The notes: generated by a model from the sequence alone, not told the origin. Shown: positions 7,610 to 18,079, numbered from the stretch's first letter. The stretch: DNA of 64,000 nucleotides from Anaerocolumna sp. MB42-C2 (GCF_030913705.1 NZ_CP133190.1:4799501-4863500), one strand, 5' to 3'. Program-made: numbers and translations.

Positions 7610-9574
7610 ATGAATCAGGATATAACTTTATGTTTACCCAACGGCAGTTCATTTAACTTGTGGGAAAAAGCACAGAAATATGATAGAGAAATTCATGTGA
7701 ATGGAAATCATCCGGCTGCTGCTGATGTGAATGATGGAACTCTTGAACACCCATTAAAGACAATTAATGTGGCAGCTTCCCTGGCAAAACCCGGAACCCG
7801 GGTGTGGATTCATGGTGGGGTTTACCGGGAATGTGTTCATCCTGCCAGAGGCGGGAGCGGAATTGACAGAATGATTAGTTATGAGGCTTATGGAGATGGA
7901 GAAGTACTTATCAAAGCATCGTACCAGGCAAAACATTTTAAACAGAGTGAGGGTTGGAATCTAAATCGATTTTCAGCTGACTGGAAGAGTACACAAGTTA
8001 ATGCAAGGATTTGGGAAGTTAAGCTGGATCCGGATGAGTTCCGGGGATATAACCCGTTTTGTGCCGTAAATATCCTTCATGACCGGTTATTTATAGAATA
8101 TGATAAAACGGATATGACAACGTATCTCAACCGGCGCGGTATGGTGTTTTGTGATGGGAAACCTCTTTATCAGGTGGCTCTTTATAATCAGCTGGGAGAC
8201 CATCCGGGTTCCTATTGGGTAGAAGCAAATGGTCAAACCGTTCATTTCAGATTGGAAGAGGATGAAGATCCTGCAGTACATAATATTGAATTAACCTGCA
8301 GAGAACAGTGTTTTGCCCCGGAAGTTCCGTTCTTATCTTATATTAAGGTAAAGGGGCTTACATGCGCCCATGCGGCAACGGGTGCGCCGGTACCGCAAAG
8401 GGGGGCGATATCCTGTTATCGCGGGCATCATTGGATTATTGAAGATTGTACAATAGACTGGGCTAACGGGGTAGGTATTGATATCGGCAATGAATGCTGG
8501 CATCATTCGTATATAGAAGACCAGATTATCGGATCTACCGTAATTCGGCGCTGTAAGATATTTAACGCAGGGGTATGCGGTATCGCTGGTCTGTTCGCGA
8601 AAGATTTATTAATTGAAGATAATCTGATACAGGGTACCGGGTGGCAGAAGATGGAGTTGTCCTGGGAGGCGGGAGGAATTAAAGTACATAACTGTACCGA
8701 CAGCCTTATCCGACGCAACATATTTACGAAAACGATTCGTGCGGATCATTTATGGATGGATGTGGGCAATGAAAATAACCGTATTACCCAGAACCTATTC
8801 CTGGATGGAATGAACCAGAGGGAAGCTATTTTTATTGAATGCAGCCGGGATGGCGTTAATCTCATTGATAATAATATTTTCTGGAATATAGAGGGACGAT
8901 TTGATTCGGCTGCAATACCGAAAGAACCCGGCTCCTCCGGCTGGTACAAGATGGAGGAAAATGGAGTAGTTAATGGATATGCTGTATATGGGGAGGGTAC
9001 GGACCATATACACATTGTGAATAATTTTATCGGTAAATGCAAAAGTGCCGGTTATTATGCTAAAACAGTTGCTTTTCGTATTACCGGGGATAAAAGGGGA
9101 GGAACAAGCCGGGATACAAAGATCTGGAATAATATATTTTATGACTGTAAAGAGGCGGCTATAAAGATGCCAACCGAACATAATGAATCGGAAGGTAATT
9201 TATTCCTTAATATGCCAGGTGGTTATCTAAGAATTCTTTATCCGGCACCTGCGGTATGTCTGGATTTAAAGGCATGGCAGGAATTCTATGGTTTTGATAT
9301 GGAAGGACAGGAGGGATATTTTGATATTAAGGTAGATACAGATAATTTTACGATGGAAATAGGTGAAATAAAAGGAGTTCCAAGGTTTTCACCCCGCGCT
9401 GTGGAAAAAGACAGGTATATACTCAAAACAGAAGAAATCGACAAAGTAAAAGTACGGTCAATGGCAGCAAATGATTTTTACGGCAGCACAGATACGGCAG
9501 AACTTCGGTTTCCGGGTCCGTTTCTTCGATTAACAGTAAACCGGGTGATATCCATAGATCCACGTAAATTATAA
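7610..9574 (+). CDS. Parallel beta-helix glycoside hydrolase, GH141-like
   Basis: A 654-residue protein whose start, HVNGNHPAAADVNDGT then HPLKTINVAASLAKPGTRV and GGVYRE, is typical of right-handed beta-helix carbohydrate enzymes. Repeated coils such as WIIEDCTIDW, TVIRRCKIFNAGV, LIEDNLIQGTGW, LIRRNIFTKT and RITQNLFLDG fill the middle. The overall pattern best fits GH141, which includes an alpha-L-fucosidase and xylanases, but a polysaccharide lyase-like role is possible. ATG 7610 is preferred over an in-frame TTG at 7562 because the extra residues would be encoded inside the conserved leader element. No signal peptide. It is the first gene before importer A (68 bp gap), so it probably acts on that importer's cargo. 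Confidence 0.65.
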   Translation: MNQDITLCLPNGSSFNLWEKAQKYDREIHVNGNHPAAADVNDGTLEHPLKTINVAASLAKPGTRVWIHGGVYRECVHPARGGSGIDRMISYEAYGDGEVLIKASYQAKHFKQSEGWNLNRFSADWKSTQVNARIWEVKLDPDEFRGYNPFCAVNILHDRLFIEYDKTDMTTYLNRRGMVFCDGKPLYQVALYNQLGDHPGSYWVEANGQTVHFRLEEDEDPAVHNIELTCREQCFAPEVPFLSYIKVKGLTCAHAATGAPVPQRGAISCYRGHHWIIEDCTIDWANGVGIDIGNECWHHSYIEDQIIGSTVIRRCKIFNAGVCGIAGLFAKDLLIEDNLIQGTGWQKMELSWEAGGIKVHNCTDSLIRRNIFTKTIRADHLWMDVGNENNRITQNLFLDGMNQREAIFIECSRDGVNLIDNNIFWNIEGRFDSAAIPKEPGSSGWYKMEENGVVNGYAVYGEGTDHIHIVNNFIGKCKSAGYYAKTVAFRITGDKRGGTSRDTKIWNNIFYDCKEAAIKMPTEHNESEGNLFLNMPGGYLRILYPAPAVCLDLKAWQEFYGFDMEGQEGYFDIKVDTDNFTMEIGEIKGVPRFSPRAVEKDRYILKTEEIDKVKVRSMAANDFYGSTDTAELRFPGPFLRLTVNRVISIDPRKL

Positions 9575-9642
9575 ATTTTAGTTTACATAATTTCTATCCG
9601 CAGAAATGAGTAAGGGAATAAGTTATCACGAAAAGGAGAGAC

Positions 9643-10566
9643 ATGATGAAGCTATTTCAAAACAAAAAGAAATTAAGGTCGTATAAAGAGTTCCTTTATA
9701 TTCTTCCATTTATAATGCTGATTGCGATTTTTGCTTATTATCCTCTTTATGGGTGGGTATATGCTTTCTTTGATTACAGGCCGCCGCAGCCAATGACCAT
9801 GGATAATTTCGTGGGTTTAAAATGGTTTAAATCCCTGGTATCCAATCCGGTAAAAACAAAACAAATCATGAATGTTATTACTAACACATTGGTTATGAGC
9901 GGAATCACGGTCGGAACTTCCTGGCTTCCTATGATCTTTGCTGTATTTTTAAATGAAATAAAATGTGTACCATTTCGAAAAGTAGTTCAGACAGTAACTA
10001 CGATTCCTAATTTTATTAGCTGGGTTTTAGTATATTCTGTTGCATTTAATATTTTTAACAATACGGGAGTGGTAAATCATGTTCTGGTTTCTATGGGAAT
10101 ATTAGAGAAACCGGTTCAATTCCTGCAGGCCTCGGATAATGTCTGGATCACCCAGTGGTTATGGCTTACCTGGAAAAATCTTGGCTGGGCGGCTATTATG
10201 TATATCGCCGCAATCACCGGTATTGATGAAGAAATGTTTGAAGCAGCAAAGGTGGATGGTGCCACCAGAATGCAAAGAATTCGATTTATCACCATACCCA
10301 GCATATTACCTACCTATTTTGTCTTATTAATGTTAGCAATTGCGAATTTTCTTTCGAACGGTATGGAGCAGTATTATGTGTTCCAAAATGCTTTTAACAA
10401 AGAACATATCCAGGTATTGGATCTATATGTATTTAATCTGGCCATGGGAAGCGGCAGCTATTCGGTTGCTACAGCATTAAGTATTTTAAAAAGTATAATT
10501 AGTTTAATCCTTCTTACCATGGCTAACGGTATCTCGAAACTGGTAAGAGGCGAAAGCTTTTTATAA
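9643..10566 (+). CDS. Importer A: ABC sugar permease, LplB/MalF type
   Basis: Integral membrane subunit of a CUT1-family carbohydrate importer. About six hydrophobic segments are visible, starting near residues 16-40. The cytoplasmic EAA loop that contacts the ATPase is EAAKVDGATRMQRIRFITIP at about 200-219. The long N-terminal segment YPLYGWVYAFFDY is typical of LplB/YtcP-type permeases. AAAGGAGAG precedes the ATG. The second permease starts 16 bp downstream, and no ATPase gene is nearby. Cargo is inferred to be a plant-type oligosaccharide from the neighbouring GH141-like enzyme. Confidence 0.88.
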   Translation: MMKLFQNKKKLRSYKEFLYILPFIMLIAIFAYYPLYGWVYAFFDYRPPQPMTMDNFVGLKWFKSLVSNPVKTKQIMNVITNTLVMSGITVGTSWLPMIFAVFLNEIKCVPFRKVVQTVTTIPNFISWVLVYSVAFNIFNNTGVVNHVLVSMGILEKPVQFLQASDNVWITQWLWLTWKNLGWAAIMYIAAITGIDEEMFEAAKVDGATRMQRIRFITIPSILPTYFVLLMLAIANFLSNGMEQYYVFQNAFNKEHIQVLDLYVFNLAMGSGSYSVATALSILKSIISLILLTMANGISKLVRGESFL

Positions 10567-10582
10567 AATAGGAGGACATATA

Positions 10583-11503
10583 ATGGGATATATCAAAAAA
10601 AGAAAACGTCAAAAGCAAAGTTTCGGAGATGCGTCCGTCAGTGTAATAACTTATGTATTTTTTGCTGCATTTGCCTTTATCTGTGTTTATCCGTTTTACT
10701 ATATATTTATTAATACGATCAGTTCCAATGAACTGAGTCAGAAGGGTCTGATTATTTTTCTACCTCATGGGCTGCATTTTCAGAATTACATAAAAGCGAT
10801 AAAAATACCAGGATTAATGAATGCTGCCGTTATATCTGCCGGCAGGACATTAATTGGTACTCTGCTGACAGTCGTGGCAACCGCTTTTTTAGGTTATATG
10901 TTTACCAGAGAAACTTTATGGCACAGGAAATTCTGGTATCGTTTTGTAATTATTACCATGTACTTTAATGCAGGTATCATTCCATGGTTTTTAACGATGC
11001 GGAATCTTCATCTGACCAATAATTTCTGGGGATATATTCTGCCGACGATCGTATCACCTTTTTATATCATTCTTGCCAAGACTTTTGTAGAGTCAATTCC
11101 GAAAGAATTACAACAGGCGGCAGAGATTGACGGAGCCGGAACTATGAAAGTATTTTATCGTGTAATTATGCCGGTTATTAAACCGATTATGGCAACCGTG
11201 GCTATTTTTGCTGCTGTCGGGCAGTGGAATGCATTTCAAGATACCCTTTTACTTATGACCAACAATAAGCTGTACAGTCTGCAGTTTATATTATATCAGT
11301 ATATCAATCAGGCCAGCTCATTAAAACAGCTTGTTAATTCTTCCAGCAGTTCTGCTGTGGCGCAAAGTGTGGCAACTGTACAGACAGCTACTTCAATACG
11401 TATGACAGTTACGATTATTGTAGTAGCACCGATTTTATTAATTTATCCTATTTTTCAGAGATATTTTGTGAAGGGAATTATGATTGGAGCAGTCAAAGGC
11501 TAG
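10583..11503 (+). CDS. Importer A: ABC sugar permease, LplC/MalG type
   Basis: Partner permease of the CUT1 importer. Six predicted membrane segments. The EAA-type loop reads QQAAEIDGAGTMKVFYRVIM near residues 177-196. The C-terminus YFVKGIMIGAVKG is the usual ending of YtcP/LplC-type permeases and recurs in importers C and D. AGGAGG lies upstream of the ATG. It is followed 56 bp later by the binding protein gene, giving the order permease-permease-binding protein. Confidence 0.88.
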   Translation: MGYIKKRKRQKQSFGDASVSVITYVFFAAFAFICVYPFYYIFINTISSNELSQKGLIIFLPHGLHFQNYIKAIKIPGLMNAAVISAGRTLIGTLLTVVATAFLGYMFTRETLWHRKFWYRFVIITMYFNAGIIPWFLTMRNLHLTNNFWGYILPTIVSPFYIILAKTFVESIPKELQQAAEIDGAGTMKVFYRVIMPVIKPIMATVAIFAAVGQWNAFQDTLLLMTNNKLYSLQFILYQYINQASSLKQLVNSSSSSAVAQSVATVQTATSIRMTVTIIVVAPILLIYPIFQRYFVKGIMIGAVKG

Positions 11504-11559
11504 ATATAGGAGGATGGTAGGCATCTTTTTATATACTATAAAAAATGGAGGATTCATTT

Positions 11560-13380
11560 ATGAAGAAGAGAAAAATCATTTCATTATTGTTGGCAGTAAT
11601 CTGCATATTTTCTATGGTTTTGTCCGGGTGTTCCGGTTCCAAGAAAACAGACAGCAGCAATACGGCTGACACAAAGGATTCTACTGCAGCGAGCACAGCT
11701 GAGGATACTAAAAGTACATCCGATACATCTGATACATCCGGTAATACTCAGGCAGAAATTGATCATTCAACTCCGCTTACCTTGGAGGTATATGATGTTG
11801 CAGCAAATTATCAGGGAACACAAAGCGGATGGTTTGCAAAAGTTATCAAGGATAAATTCAATTTGGAATTGAATATTATCGCTCCACAGGCATCCGGTGA
11901 TGGGGAAGCTCTTTACCAGACGCGTACCGCCGCAGGCAAATTAGGTGATATCATCCTGTTGGATAATTCGCCACTGCAGGATTGCATTAAAGCTGGTCTG
12001 ATTGCCGATATCAGCAGCGATGTACAAAACAGCAAGAATTTAAACCAGTATTATGATCAGTATAAAACTTTTAACGCAGGTCTTGAGGGTAACAGTGAGG
12101 GTAAGATATATGGAATGCCTTGCCAGATAACTAATACATCCCCTACCACTTATTCTGAAGATACGGTATATATCAGCCCTATGCTCCCTTGGGATTATTA
12201 TTCAGAAATAGGAGCTCCGGAGATGAAAAATCTGGAGGACTTACTGAATGTTCTTGAAAAGATACAGAAAGCACATCCAACCAACGATAAAGGAGATCCT
12301 AATTATGCTATATCTTTATGGCCGGATTGGGATAAAGGCGGAACTCAGGTAACCATGGAGACTGCGACCCAGCTTACCAAAACCTACGGTTATGAAGTAA
12401 ACGGTTCTATTATGCTTGGTAATACAGGTGATATGAAAGAAGTTACAGATGATGACGGAGCATATTATAAGATGCTGCACTTCTTCTTTGAAGCAAACCA
12501 GAGAGGTTTGGTTGATCCTGACTCAGGTACACAGAACTGGGATACGGCATGTACTAAGATGAAGAACAAACAGGTATTATTATTCTGGTATAACTGGCAG
12601 AGAGGTTTCTGGAATACTCCGGAACGTGCCAACGAAAGAAATGCTTATATTTATGCACCTGTTGAAGATATGAACTTTTACCAGCCATCCGATTATTATT
12701 ATGGAGACGGCAGAGCCTTTGCAATAGGTTCCCATATGGAGGGTAATGACAGAGCGAGGGCAATAGAATTCCTGGATTGGCTGATTAGTCCTGAGGGATT
12801 ACAGTATATTCATGACGGTATTCCGGACTGGAGTTATACCAAAGGTGCCGATGGTAAATATACCCTTACGGAAAACGGTCTGTATGGTCTGATGGAGAAT
12901 CGTACCGTGCCGGATGAATGGGGCGGCGGCGGATTCGATGACGGTAACTGTAAGATCAATCAGTGGCCTTTACATTCGGTATCTACCAATCCGAATACTG
13001 GTGAGCCATATAATACTAACTATTGGGCCTCCTATCTGGAAGCTAATAAGACTACCATGACAAAAGAGTGGAGCGCAAAATACGGTGGTGAAAATCAGGT
13101 TAAATATCTGGAAAGCACCGGACAATTAAAACCCATACCTAACGTTAATATCATACTTCCGAGTGATTCCACGGATGTGGCTTTAATCCGCAGCCAGTGT
13201 GCTACTTTAATCTGTGATACTTCCTGGAGAATGGTTTTTTCAACCAGTGAAGACGAGTTCAAGAGCATGTGGACTGATATGAAGACTCAACTGGATGGTC
13301 TTGATTGGGCAAAATTAGTTGAATTTGATAAAGCAAAATTCCAAAAAGTTATTGATGCCAGAGCTGCAGCAGCAAAGTAA
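11560..13380 (+). CDS. Importer A: solute-binding lipoprotein
   Basis: A 606-residue extracellular sugar-binding protein of the large LplA-like class. A lipoprotein signal peptide ends at MVLSGC, with Cys24 as the lipidation site, followed by a Ser/Thr/Asp-rich linker to about residue 70. The long mature domain contains aromatic-rich stretches such as FYQPSDYYYGDGRAFAIG. ATG 11560 is preferred to ATG 11545 because the latter overlaps the ribosome site GGAGG. It should deliver oligosaccharides to the two upstream permeases. A 15-bp-stem terminator follows at 13454. Confidence 0.87.
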   Translation: MKKRKIISLLLAVICIFSMVLSGCSGSKKTDSSNTADTKDSTAASTAEDTKSTSDTSDTSGNTQAEIDHSTPLTLEVYDVAANYQGTQSGWFAKVIKDKFNLELNIIAPQASGDGEALYQTRTAAGKLGDIILLDNSPLQDCIKAGLIADISSDVQNSKNLNQYYDQYKTFNAGLEGNSEGKIYGMPCQITNTSPTTYSEDTVYISPMLPWDYYSEIGAPEMKNLEDLLNVLEKIQKAHPTNDKGDPNYAISLWPDWDKGGTQVTMETATQLTKTYGYEVNGSIMLGNTGDMKEVTDDDGAYYKMLHFFFEANQRGLVDPDSGTQNWDTACTKMKNKQVLLFWYNWQRGFWNTPERANERNAYIYAPVEDMNFYQPSDYYYGDGRAFAIGSHMEGNDRARAIEFLDWLISPEGLQYIHDGIPDWSYTKGADGKYTLTENGLYGLMENRTVPDEWGGGGFDDGNCKINQWPLHSVSTNPNTGEPYNTNYWASYLEANKTTMTKEWSAKYGGENQVKYLESTGQLKPIPNVNIILPSDSTDVALIRSQCATLICDTSWRMVFSTSEDEFKSMWTDMKTQLDGLDWAKLVEFDKAKFQKVIDARAAAAK

Positions 13381-13453
13381 TTTAGTATTATTTTATATAC
13401 TTTGATATTAGAGTAATTAACATTTTATAACTTTGCATGTATGAAAATTCAAT

Positions 13454-13497
13454 AAGTTCCATATATGATTTGAAAGTGTCATATATGGAACTTTTCA
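13454..13497 (+). terminator. Terminator of the importer A operon
   Basis: AAGTTCCATATATGA (13454-13468) pairs perfectly with TCATATATGGAACTT (13479-13493) across a 10-nt loop, followed by TTCAC. The stem is strong but the T-run is short. Confidence 0.7.
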
Positions 13498-13626
13498 CAT
13501 TATCTAAAGAGACAGGAAAGAAATATAATTTCAGGGCCGGCTGGTGAAAGTGATTAATGACATTACCCAGTTGATGTTATTATTCTTAAGAATCATTAAA
13601 TATATAATAGGAGATATGTATCAAGT

Positions 13627-15171
13627 ATGGCTAATAAAATATTATGTAACATTAACAGGGAAGACAGTATTACGTTCAACAATAACGCTTTGTTCTGTAT
13701 CGGTACGGGGCGTATGAATCTGGCATTACGGAAAGAATATTATAATCAGTTAAAAAAGGTCCAGGAGGATATCCATTTTTCCTATATTCGTGGTCATGGA
13801 TTATTCTGTGATGATATGGCTGTTTATCACAGCTATGAAGTAGACGGAATAGAAAGAGCAGAATATAATTTTACTTATTTGGACATGGTTTTTGATGATT
13901 ATCTGTCTATGGGACTAAAGCCTTTTGTGGAGTTAGGGTTTATGCCGGAAAAGCTGGCATCAGGAAGTCAGACGGTGTTTTACTGGAAAGGAAATGTAAC
14001 ACCGCCGTCGGATTATAATAAGTGGGCGGAGCTTGTGAAAGCTACCGTAAATCATTGGATAAAACGTTATGGAAGAGAGGAAGTCATAACCTGGCCTTTT
14101 GAAGTATGGAACGAACCGAATCTTCCGGTTTTTTGGAAAGATGCGGATATGGAGGAGTATTTTCATCTGTATAAAGTTACCGTAATGGCAGTCAAAGACT
14201 GTGATTTACGTATTCGTATCGGGGGACCGGCAATTTGTGGTGTGGATGATAAACGCTGGCTTCGTTGCTTTCTGGAATATTGTTCTGCAAATAAAATTCC
14301 CCTGGATTTTGTAACCAGACATGCGTATGCAACGGAAATGCCTGAAATAGACGGTCATTATGCTTACCAGAACTTAAGAAAACCGGAAATATTTATGGAG
14401 GAATTAAGGGAGAGCCGCCGGATTATAGACGGGTTTACGGAATATGCAGGTATGGAGATGCACCTTACAGAATTCAACACCTCCTATACTCCTCTTAATC
14501 CGATTCATGATACAAATCTTAATGCTGCTTATATTGCGCGGTTATTAAGTGAACTGGGGGATGTCTGCGCTTCTTATTCTTATTGGACATTCGGAGATGT
14601 GTTTGAAGAATCAGGGGTCTCCTATACTCCATTTTCAGGTTGTTTTGGATTATTAACCAATGGAATGATCCCCAAGCCTACTTACTGGGCATTTTCTTTC
14701 TTTCGTAGTCTAAAAGAAAATGCGGTTGCACGCAGTGAGCATTATATCATTACTAAGGATAACAAAAACGACATCTATGGAATTGCCTGGAATCCGGTAG
14801 AGGAAGAGGGGGAAAAGGAGATTTCCTTACACATATCTATTGATTTGGAAAACGGAGATTACAGAATGGTTACCAGGTTGGTGGATGAGAATACCTGCAA
14901 CCCTCTTAAGGACTGGATTACGATTGGTTCGCCGTCCAATCTGACAAAAGAACAGAAAGAACTGCTTTTAGAAAGTTCGAAACCCTTGGTGAAAATTGAG
15001 CGTTTAAGTGTCACAGAAAAAAAAGCCAATTTCCTGATCCCTTTATCATCAAATGCATTATGTAGTTTTGAAATACAGCGTATACACCCTGAAACTGATA
15101 GAGGATTCAGACCAGAACGTATCAGAGGAGCTGGTGAGAATAGTCTTGCCTGGAATTCATTAAACTCATAA
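13627..15171 (+). CDS. GH39 beta-xylosidase-like glycosidase
   Basis: Predicted retaining glycosidase of family GH39, whose bacterial members are mostly beta-xylosidases. The catalytic barrel occupies about residues 1-350. FEVWNEPN at 158-165 carries the acid/base Glu163, and HLTEFNTSY at 279-287 carries the nucleophile Glu282. A beta-sandwich C-terminal region completes 514 residues, the normal family length. No signal peptide, so it works on imported xylo-oligosaccharides or decorated fragments. AGGAG lies about 12 bases before the ATG. It begins a group of three same-strand hydrolase genes (GH39, CE1-like esterase, carboxylesterase). Substrate specificity beyond the family is inferred. Confidence 0.85.
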   Translation: MANKILCNINREDSITFNNNALFCIGTGRMNLALRKEYYNQLKKVQEDIHFSYIRGHGLFCDDMAVYHSYEVDGIERAEYNFTYLDMVFDDYLSMGLKPFVELGFMPEKLASGSQTVFYWKGNVTPPSDYNKWAELVKATVNHWIKRYGREEVITWPFEVWNEPNLPVFWKDADMEEYFHLYKVTVMAVKDCDLRIRIGGPAICGVDDKRWLRCFLEYCSANKIPLDFVTRHAYATEMPEIDGHYAYQNLRKPEIFMEELRESRRIIDGFTEYAGMEMHLTEFNTSYTPLNPIHDTNLNAAYIARLLSELGDVCASYSYWTFGDVFEESGVSYTPFSGCFGLLTNGMIPKPTYWAFSFFRSLKENAVARSEHYIITKDNKNDIYGIAWNPVEEEGEKEISLHISIDLENGDYRMVTRLVDENTCNPLKDWITIGSPSNLTKEQKELLLESSKPLVKIERLSVTEKKANFLIPLSSNALCSFEIQRIHPETDRGFRPERIRGAGENSLAWNSLNS

Positions 15172-15262
15172 GTAGTTCAGTTTAAGGAAAGCTAAATAAG
15201 GTATTTCACTGTTAGATCAATTATTTAACAGACATAGAATAGATAGGAAGAAGGAGTGGATT

Positions 15263-16342
15263 ATGAGAAACAGTGACGTAACAGCTTTGCCTGAGGAATA
15301 TAAACGGGCTGTAAAAAAGATACGTCAAGGTACCTTGGAGGAAATCTCATACAGTTGCGGTAATTATATTAACCGGTTTCGGCAACTAGTGACAAATCAT
15401 AATATTTCTGCTGCAAAAGCAGGAAGAGAAACTGTATTCGGGGATTCAATTATAAAGAAATGCAGCGTTTATTTACCGTCTGATTATGATTGCACAGATA
15501 AGGAGCAGAGATATGATGTACTTTATTTGCTCCATGGGGTAGGAGGCAGTTCTGAGGAATGGTTATCCGGAAACGGAATAACAGATGGAAATTTTACCAT
15601 ATGTAATATTTTTGACAACCTGATTGCAAATGGAGATATCAATCCTATGATTGTTGTTTTTCCGGAGGGCAGAAGTGCATATGACTGGACAGATACTGCC
15701 TTTAATCCGGAAGGAACTAATCTCCTGGGTTTTTACTATTTTGATTATGAGTTAAGATACGATTTAATTCCATTTATTGAATCCCGGTATAATACTTATG
15801 CTAATATTTTGGATACCACTTCTGGAGGAATAGCCTATAACCGCTTACACAGGGCGTTAGCGGGTTTGTCCATGGGTGGTATGCAGGCTCTTAATCTGGG
15901 ACTGGGAGGTTACCGGTGTGATTCGACTGTATTTACAAGAGGAGAAAGCAGTTGGAAAAACGGCCTGATTACCACTGTATCCGCACCTGGTATGTTGGAT
16001 CTATTTGCTTATACAGGTACTTTTTCCAATGCACCTACCTCAAGTGATGGAAAATATCTGGGAGCAAGTATAGGATCAGGCAGTTTTAAACTTCATATGC
16101 TCTATATGACCTGCGGTGATGCAGATGGAGTGGCATATGGGGCCGGCTATTCAAAAGCAGTAAAGGGATTAATGGAAGCAGCGGGGATAAACCTGGGGGA
16201 TTATTACAGGATTTTGATAAAGGATGGTATTCATGATTTTAATGTATGGAATAACGGAGCTTATAATTTCAGCAGGTTAGCCTTTGAAAATATGAAAGAA
16301 CATAACGAGCCATATCATATTACTAAGACACTTTGTGTCTAA
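15263..16342 (+). CDS. Esterase D/CE1-like alpha/beta-hydrolase
   Basis: Alpha/beta-hydrolase of the putative esterase family that includes feruloyl and acetyl-xylan esterases. Motifs: YDVLYLLHGVGGSSEEW at about 84-100 forms the oxyanion-hole region, GLSMGG at 201-206 holds nucleophile Ser203, GDADG gives a candidate acid residue and GIHDFNVW near the end gives the catalytic His. There is no signal peptide, unusual for wall-acting CE1 enzymes but consistent with de-esterification of imported oligosaccharides. AAGGAGTGG precedes the ATG. It lies 91 bp after GH39, probably co-expressed. Whether it removes acetyl, feruloyl or other groups cannot be told. Confidence 0.8.
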   Translation: MRNSDVTALPEEYKRAVKKIRQGTLEEISYSCGNYINRFRQLVTNHNISAAKAGRETVFGDSIIKKCSVYLPSDYDCTDKEQRYDVLYLLHGVGGSSEEWLSGNGITDGNFTICNIFDNLIANGDINPMIVVFPEGRSAYDWTDTAFNPEGTNLLGFYYFDYELRYDLIPFIESRYNTYANILDTTSGGIAYNRLHRALAGLSMGGMQALNLGLGGYRCDSTVFTRGESSWKNGLITTVSAPGMLDLFAYTGTFSNAPTSSDGKYLGASIGSGSFKLHMLYMTCGDADGVAYGAGYSKAVKGLMEAAGINLGDYYRILIKDGIHDFNVWNNGAYNFSRLAFENMKEHNEPYHITKTLCV

Positions 16343-16354
16343 GGCATTACATAT

Positions 16355-16500
16355 AGGTAATTGTATAAAACATAAAACAACTTAGTTTCTCGAATATTCT
16401 TGTTTTTAGCTTCCGTTGTCCTATGGGACAGACTTGGATCTGAGAAAGTATAAATTGTATGGTATATCAATGCAATAATAATATTTCGCAGTTTCCTAAC
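16355..16500. repeat. Diverged copy of the inverted-repeat element at 63357-63507
   Basis: AGGTAATTG, AAACAAC.TAGTT, a central hairpin region TAGCTTCCGTTGTCC..GGGACAG, then ATTGTATG, and finally TTTCGCAGTTTC follow the same order as the better-preserved element at 63 kb. It fills the gap between the two esterase genes and may separate their transcripts. Confidence 0.4.
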
Positions 16501-16546
16501 GTTGTATATTAATAATAGTTTAAAATTTTAGAATGGAGGTATCCGT

Positions 16547-18079
16547 ATGTTACGGTTAGTGAAAACAGAAAATGGTGTAATACAAGGGTTACCGGCAGCA
16601 GATCCGAGAATTACCGGTTTTAAAGGCATTCCATTTGCGGCACCGCCCACAGGAGAAAACCGCTTTCGAGCTCCCCAGCCGGCAAAAAGCTGGGAGGGGA
16701 TATTAAAAGCCTTTGAATTTGCACCCATATCCATGCAGGCAACACCAGGGATTAATAAAGAGGATATCTATACAAGGGAATGGGCGGTTGACCCGGATAT
16801 TCCCATGAACGAGGATTGCCTGTATCTGAATGTCTGGACGCCTGCCTTAAAGGCGGACGAAAAACTTCCGGTTTTTGTATGGTATTTCGGAGGTGGTCTT
16901 CAAGTAGGTAATACGGCTGAGATGGAGTTTGACGGGGAGAGAATCGCAAGAAGAGGTATCGTTGTGGTTACGATTAATTACCGGTTGAATGTTTTTGGAT
17001 TTTTATGTCATCCGGAAATAACGGCAGAAACACCCGAGGCTCCTGGGAATTTCGGGCATCTGGATCAGCAATTTGGAACCAGGTGGGTCAAACGAAATAT
17101 CGCTTCTTTCGGAGGTGATCCCGATAATATTACTATAGGCGGACAGTCAGCCGGAGGTGCAAGTGTTATGAGTCAGCTGACTTCACCTCAGAATAAAGGG
17201 CTTTTTCAGAAAGCGATTATTGAAAGCGGTATGATAACCGGACTTTATCCGGATGATTTTGTATTTGGGGAAAGAAAAGAATTGCTTGAAGAAGAACAAG
17301 AAGGCGTAAAATTCTTTGAATTTCTGGGAGTTTCTTCTTTAAAAGAAGCCAGGAAACTGGACGCAGAATATATTAACAAGAAAGCACAGGAATATAACAG
17401 ATTCTGGGGGACGGTTGTAGATAATAAGTTTTGTTTAGGAAACCCATTTGAACTTGTTGCCCGGAATAAAGGTATGAGTATTCCTATGATGTTCGGACAT
17501 ACTTCTTCCGAGTTTTATTGTGAACCAAAAGCAGATACAATTAGTGAGTTCCACAAAATGGCAGTTGAATTATTCGGCGAAGATGCAGAAGAATTTATGT
17601 CATTATGTAATGCGGCTTCCGGAAATTTAGTAGAAATGAAAAGCAGGGCTTCGGTAAGAATTATTGAATATGCGAACCGTATCGCCGCCTGTGCCAATGA
17701 TAATTCTAAGGTTAAAGCGCCGATGTACTATTATAATTTTGATGCCGAAATACCGGGATTTGATAACCCGGGTACGTTTCACTCGGTGGATCTTTGGTTC
17801 TTTTTTGAAACTCTTGCGAAATGTTTAAGGCCTTTTATTGGCAAGCATTACGATCTTGCACGACAAATGTGCAACTACTGGGCTAATTTTATACGTTCCG
17901 GCAATCCCAACGGAAAAGATGCAACAGGAGAAGATATGCCCTTATGGGAGCCCTATTCAAAAGAAGCACCCTTTGGAATGGTATTTGGAGAGAAACCAGA
18001 ATTTGTCAGGGAACAGCCTGGGGAAGTTATGCAGTTTCTTGTAAGGAAATATTTCAGGAATAAGGATATCCGGTTTTAG
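16547..18079 (+). CDS. Type-B carboxylesterase
   Basis: A 510-residue alpha/beta-hydrolase of the carboxylesterase type-B family. Family signatures: FKGIPFAAPPTGENRF near 25-40, NEDCLYLNVWTP at 88-99, the oxyanion-hole-like FGGGLQVGN at 114-122, and FGGDPDNITIGGQSAGGAS at 188-206 with nucleophile Ser201. FHSVDLWFFFETL provides the likely catalytic His region. No signal peptide. GGAGGT precedes the ATG at good spacing. Located beside GH39 and a CE1-like esterase, it may remove acyl groups from imported plant oligosaccharides; a detoxifying or unrelated role is equally possible. Confidence 0.85.
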   Translation: MLRLVKTENGVIQGLPAADPRITGFKGIPFAAPPTGENRFRAPQPAKSWEGILKAFEFAPISMQATPGINKEDIYTREWAVDPDIPMNEDCLYLNVWTPALKADEKLPVFVWYFGGGLQVGNTAEMEFDGERIARRGIVVVTINYRLNVFGFLCHPEITAETPEAPGNFGHLDQQFGTRWVKRNIASFGGDPDNITIGGQSAGGASVMSQLTSPQNKGLFQKAIIESGMITGLYPDDFVFGERKELLEEEQEGVKFFEFLGVSSLKEARKLDAEYINKKAQEYNRFWGTVVDNKFCLGNPFELVARNKGMSIPMMFGHTSSEFYCEPKADTISEFHKMAVELFGEDAEEFMSLCNAASGNLVEMKSRASVRIIEYANRIAACANDNSKVKAPMYYYNFDAEIPGFDNPGTFHSVDLWFFFETLAKCLRPFIGKHYDLARQMCNYWANFIRSGNPNGKDATGEDMPLWEPYSKEAPFGMVFGEKPEFVREQPGEVMQFLVRKYFRNKDIRF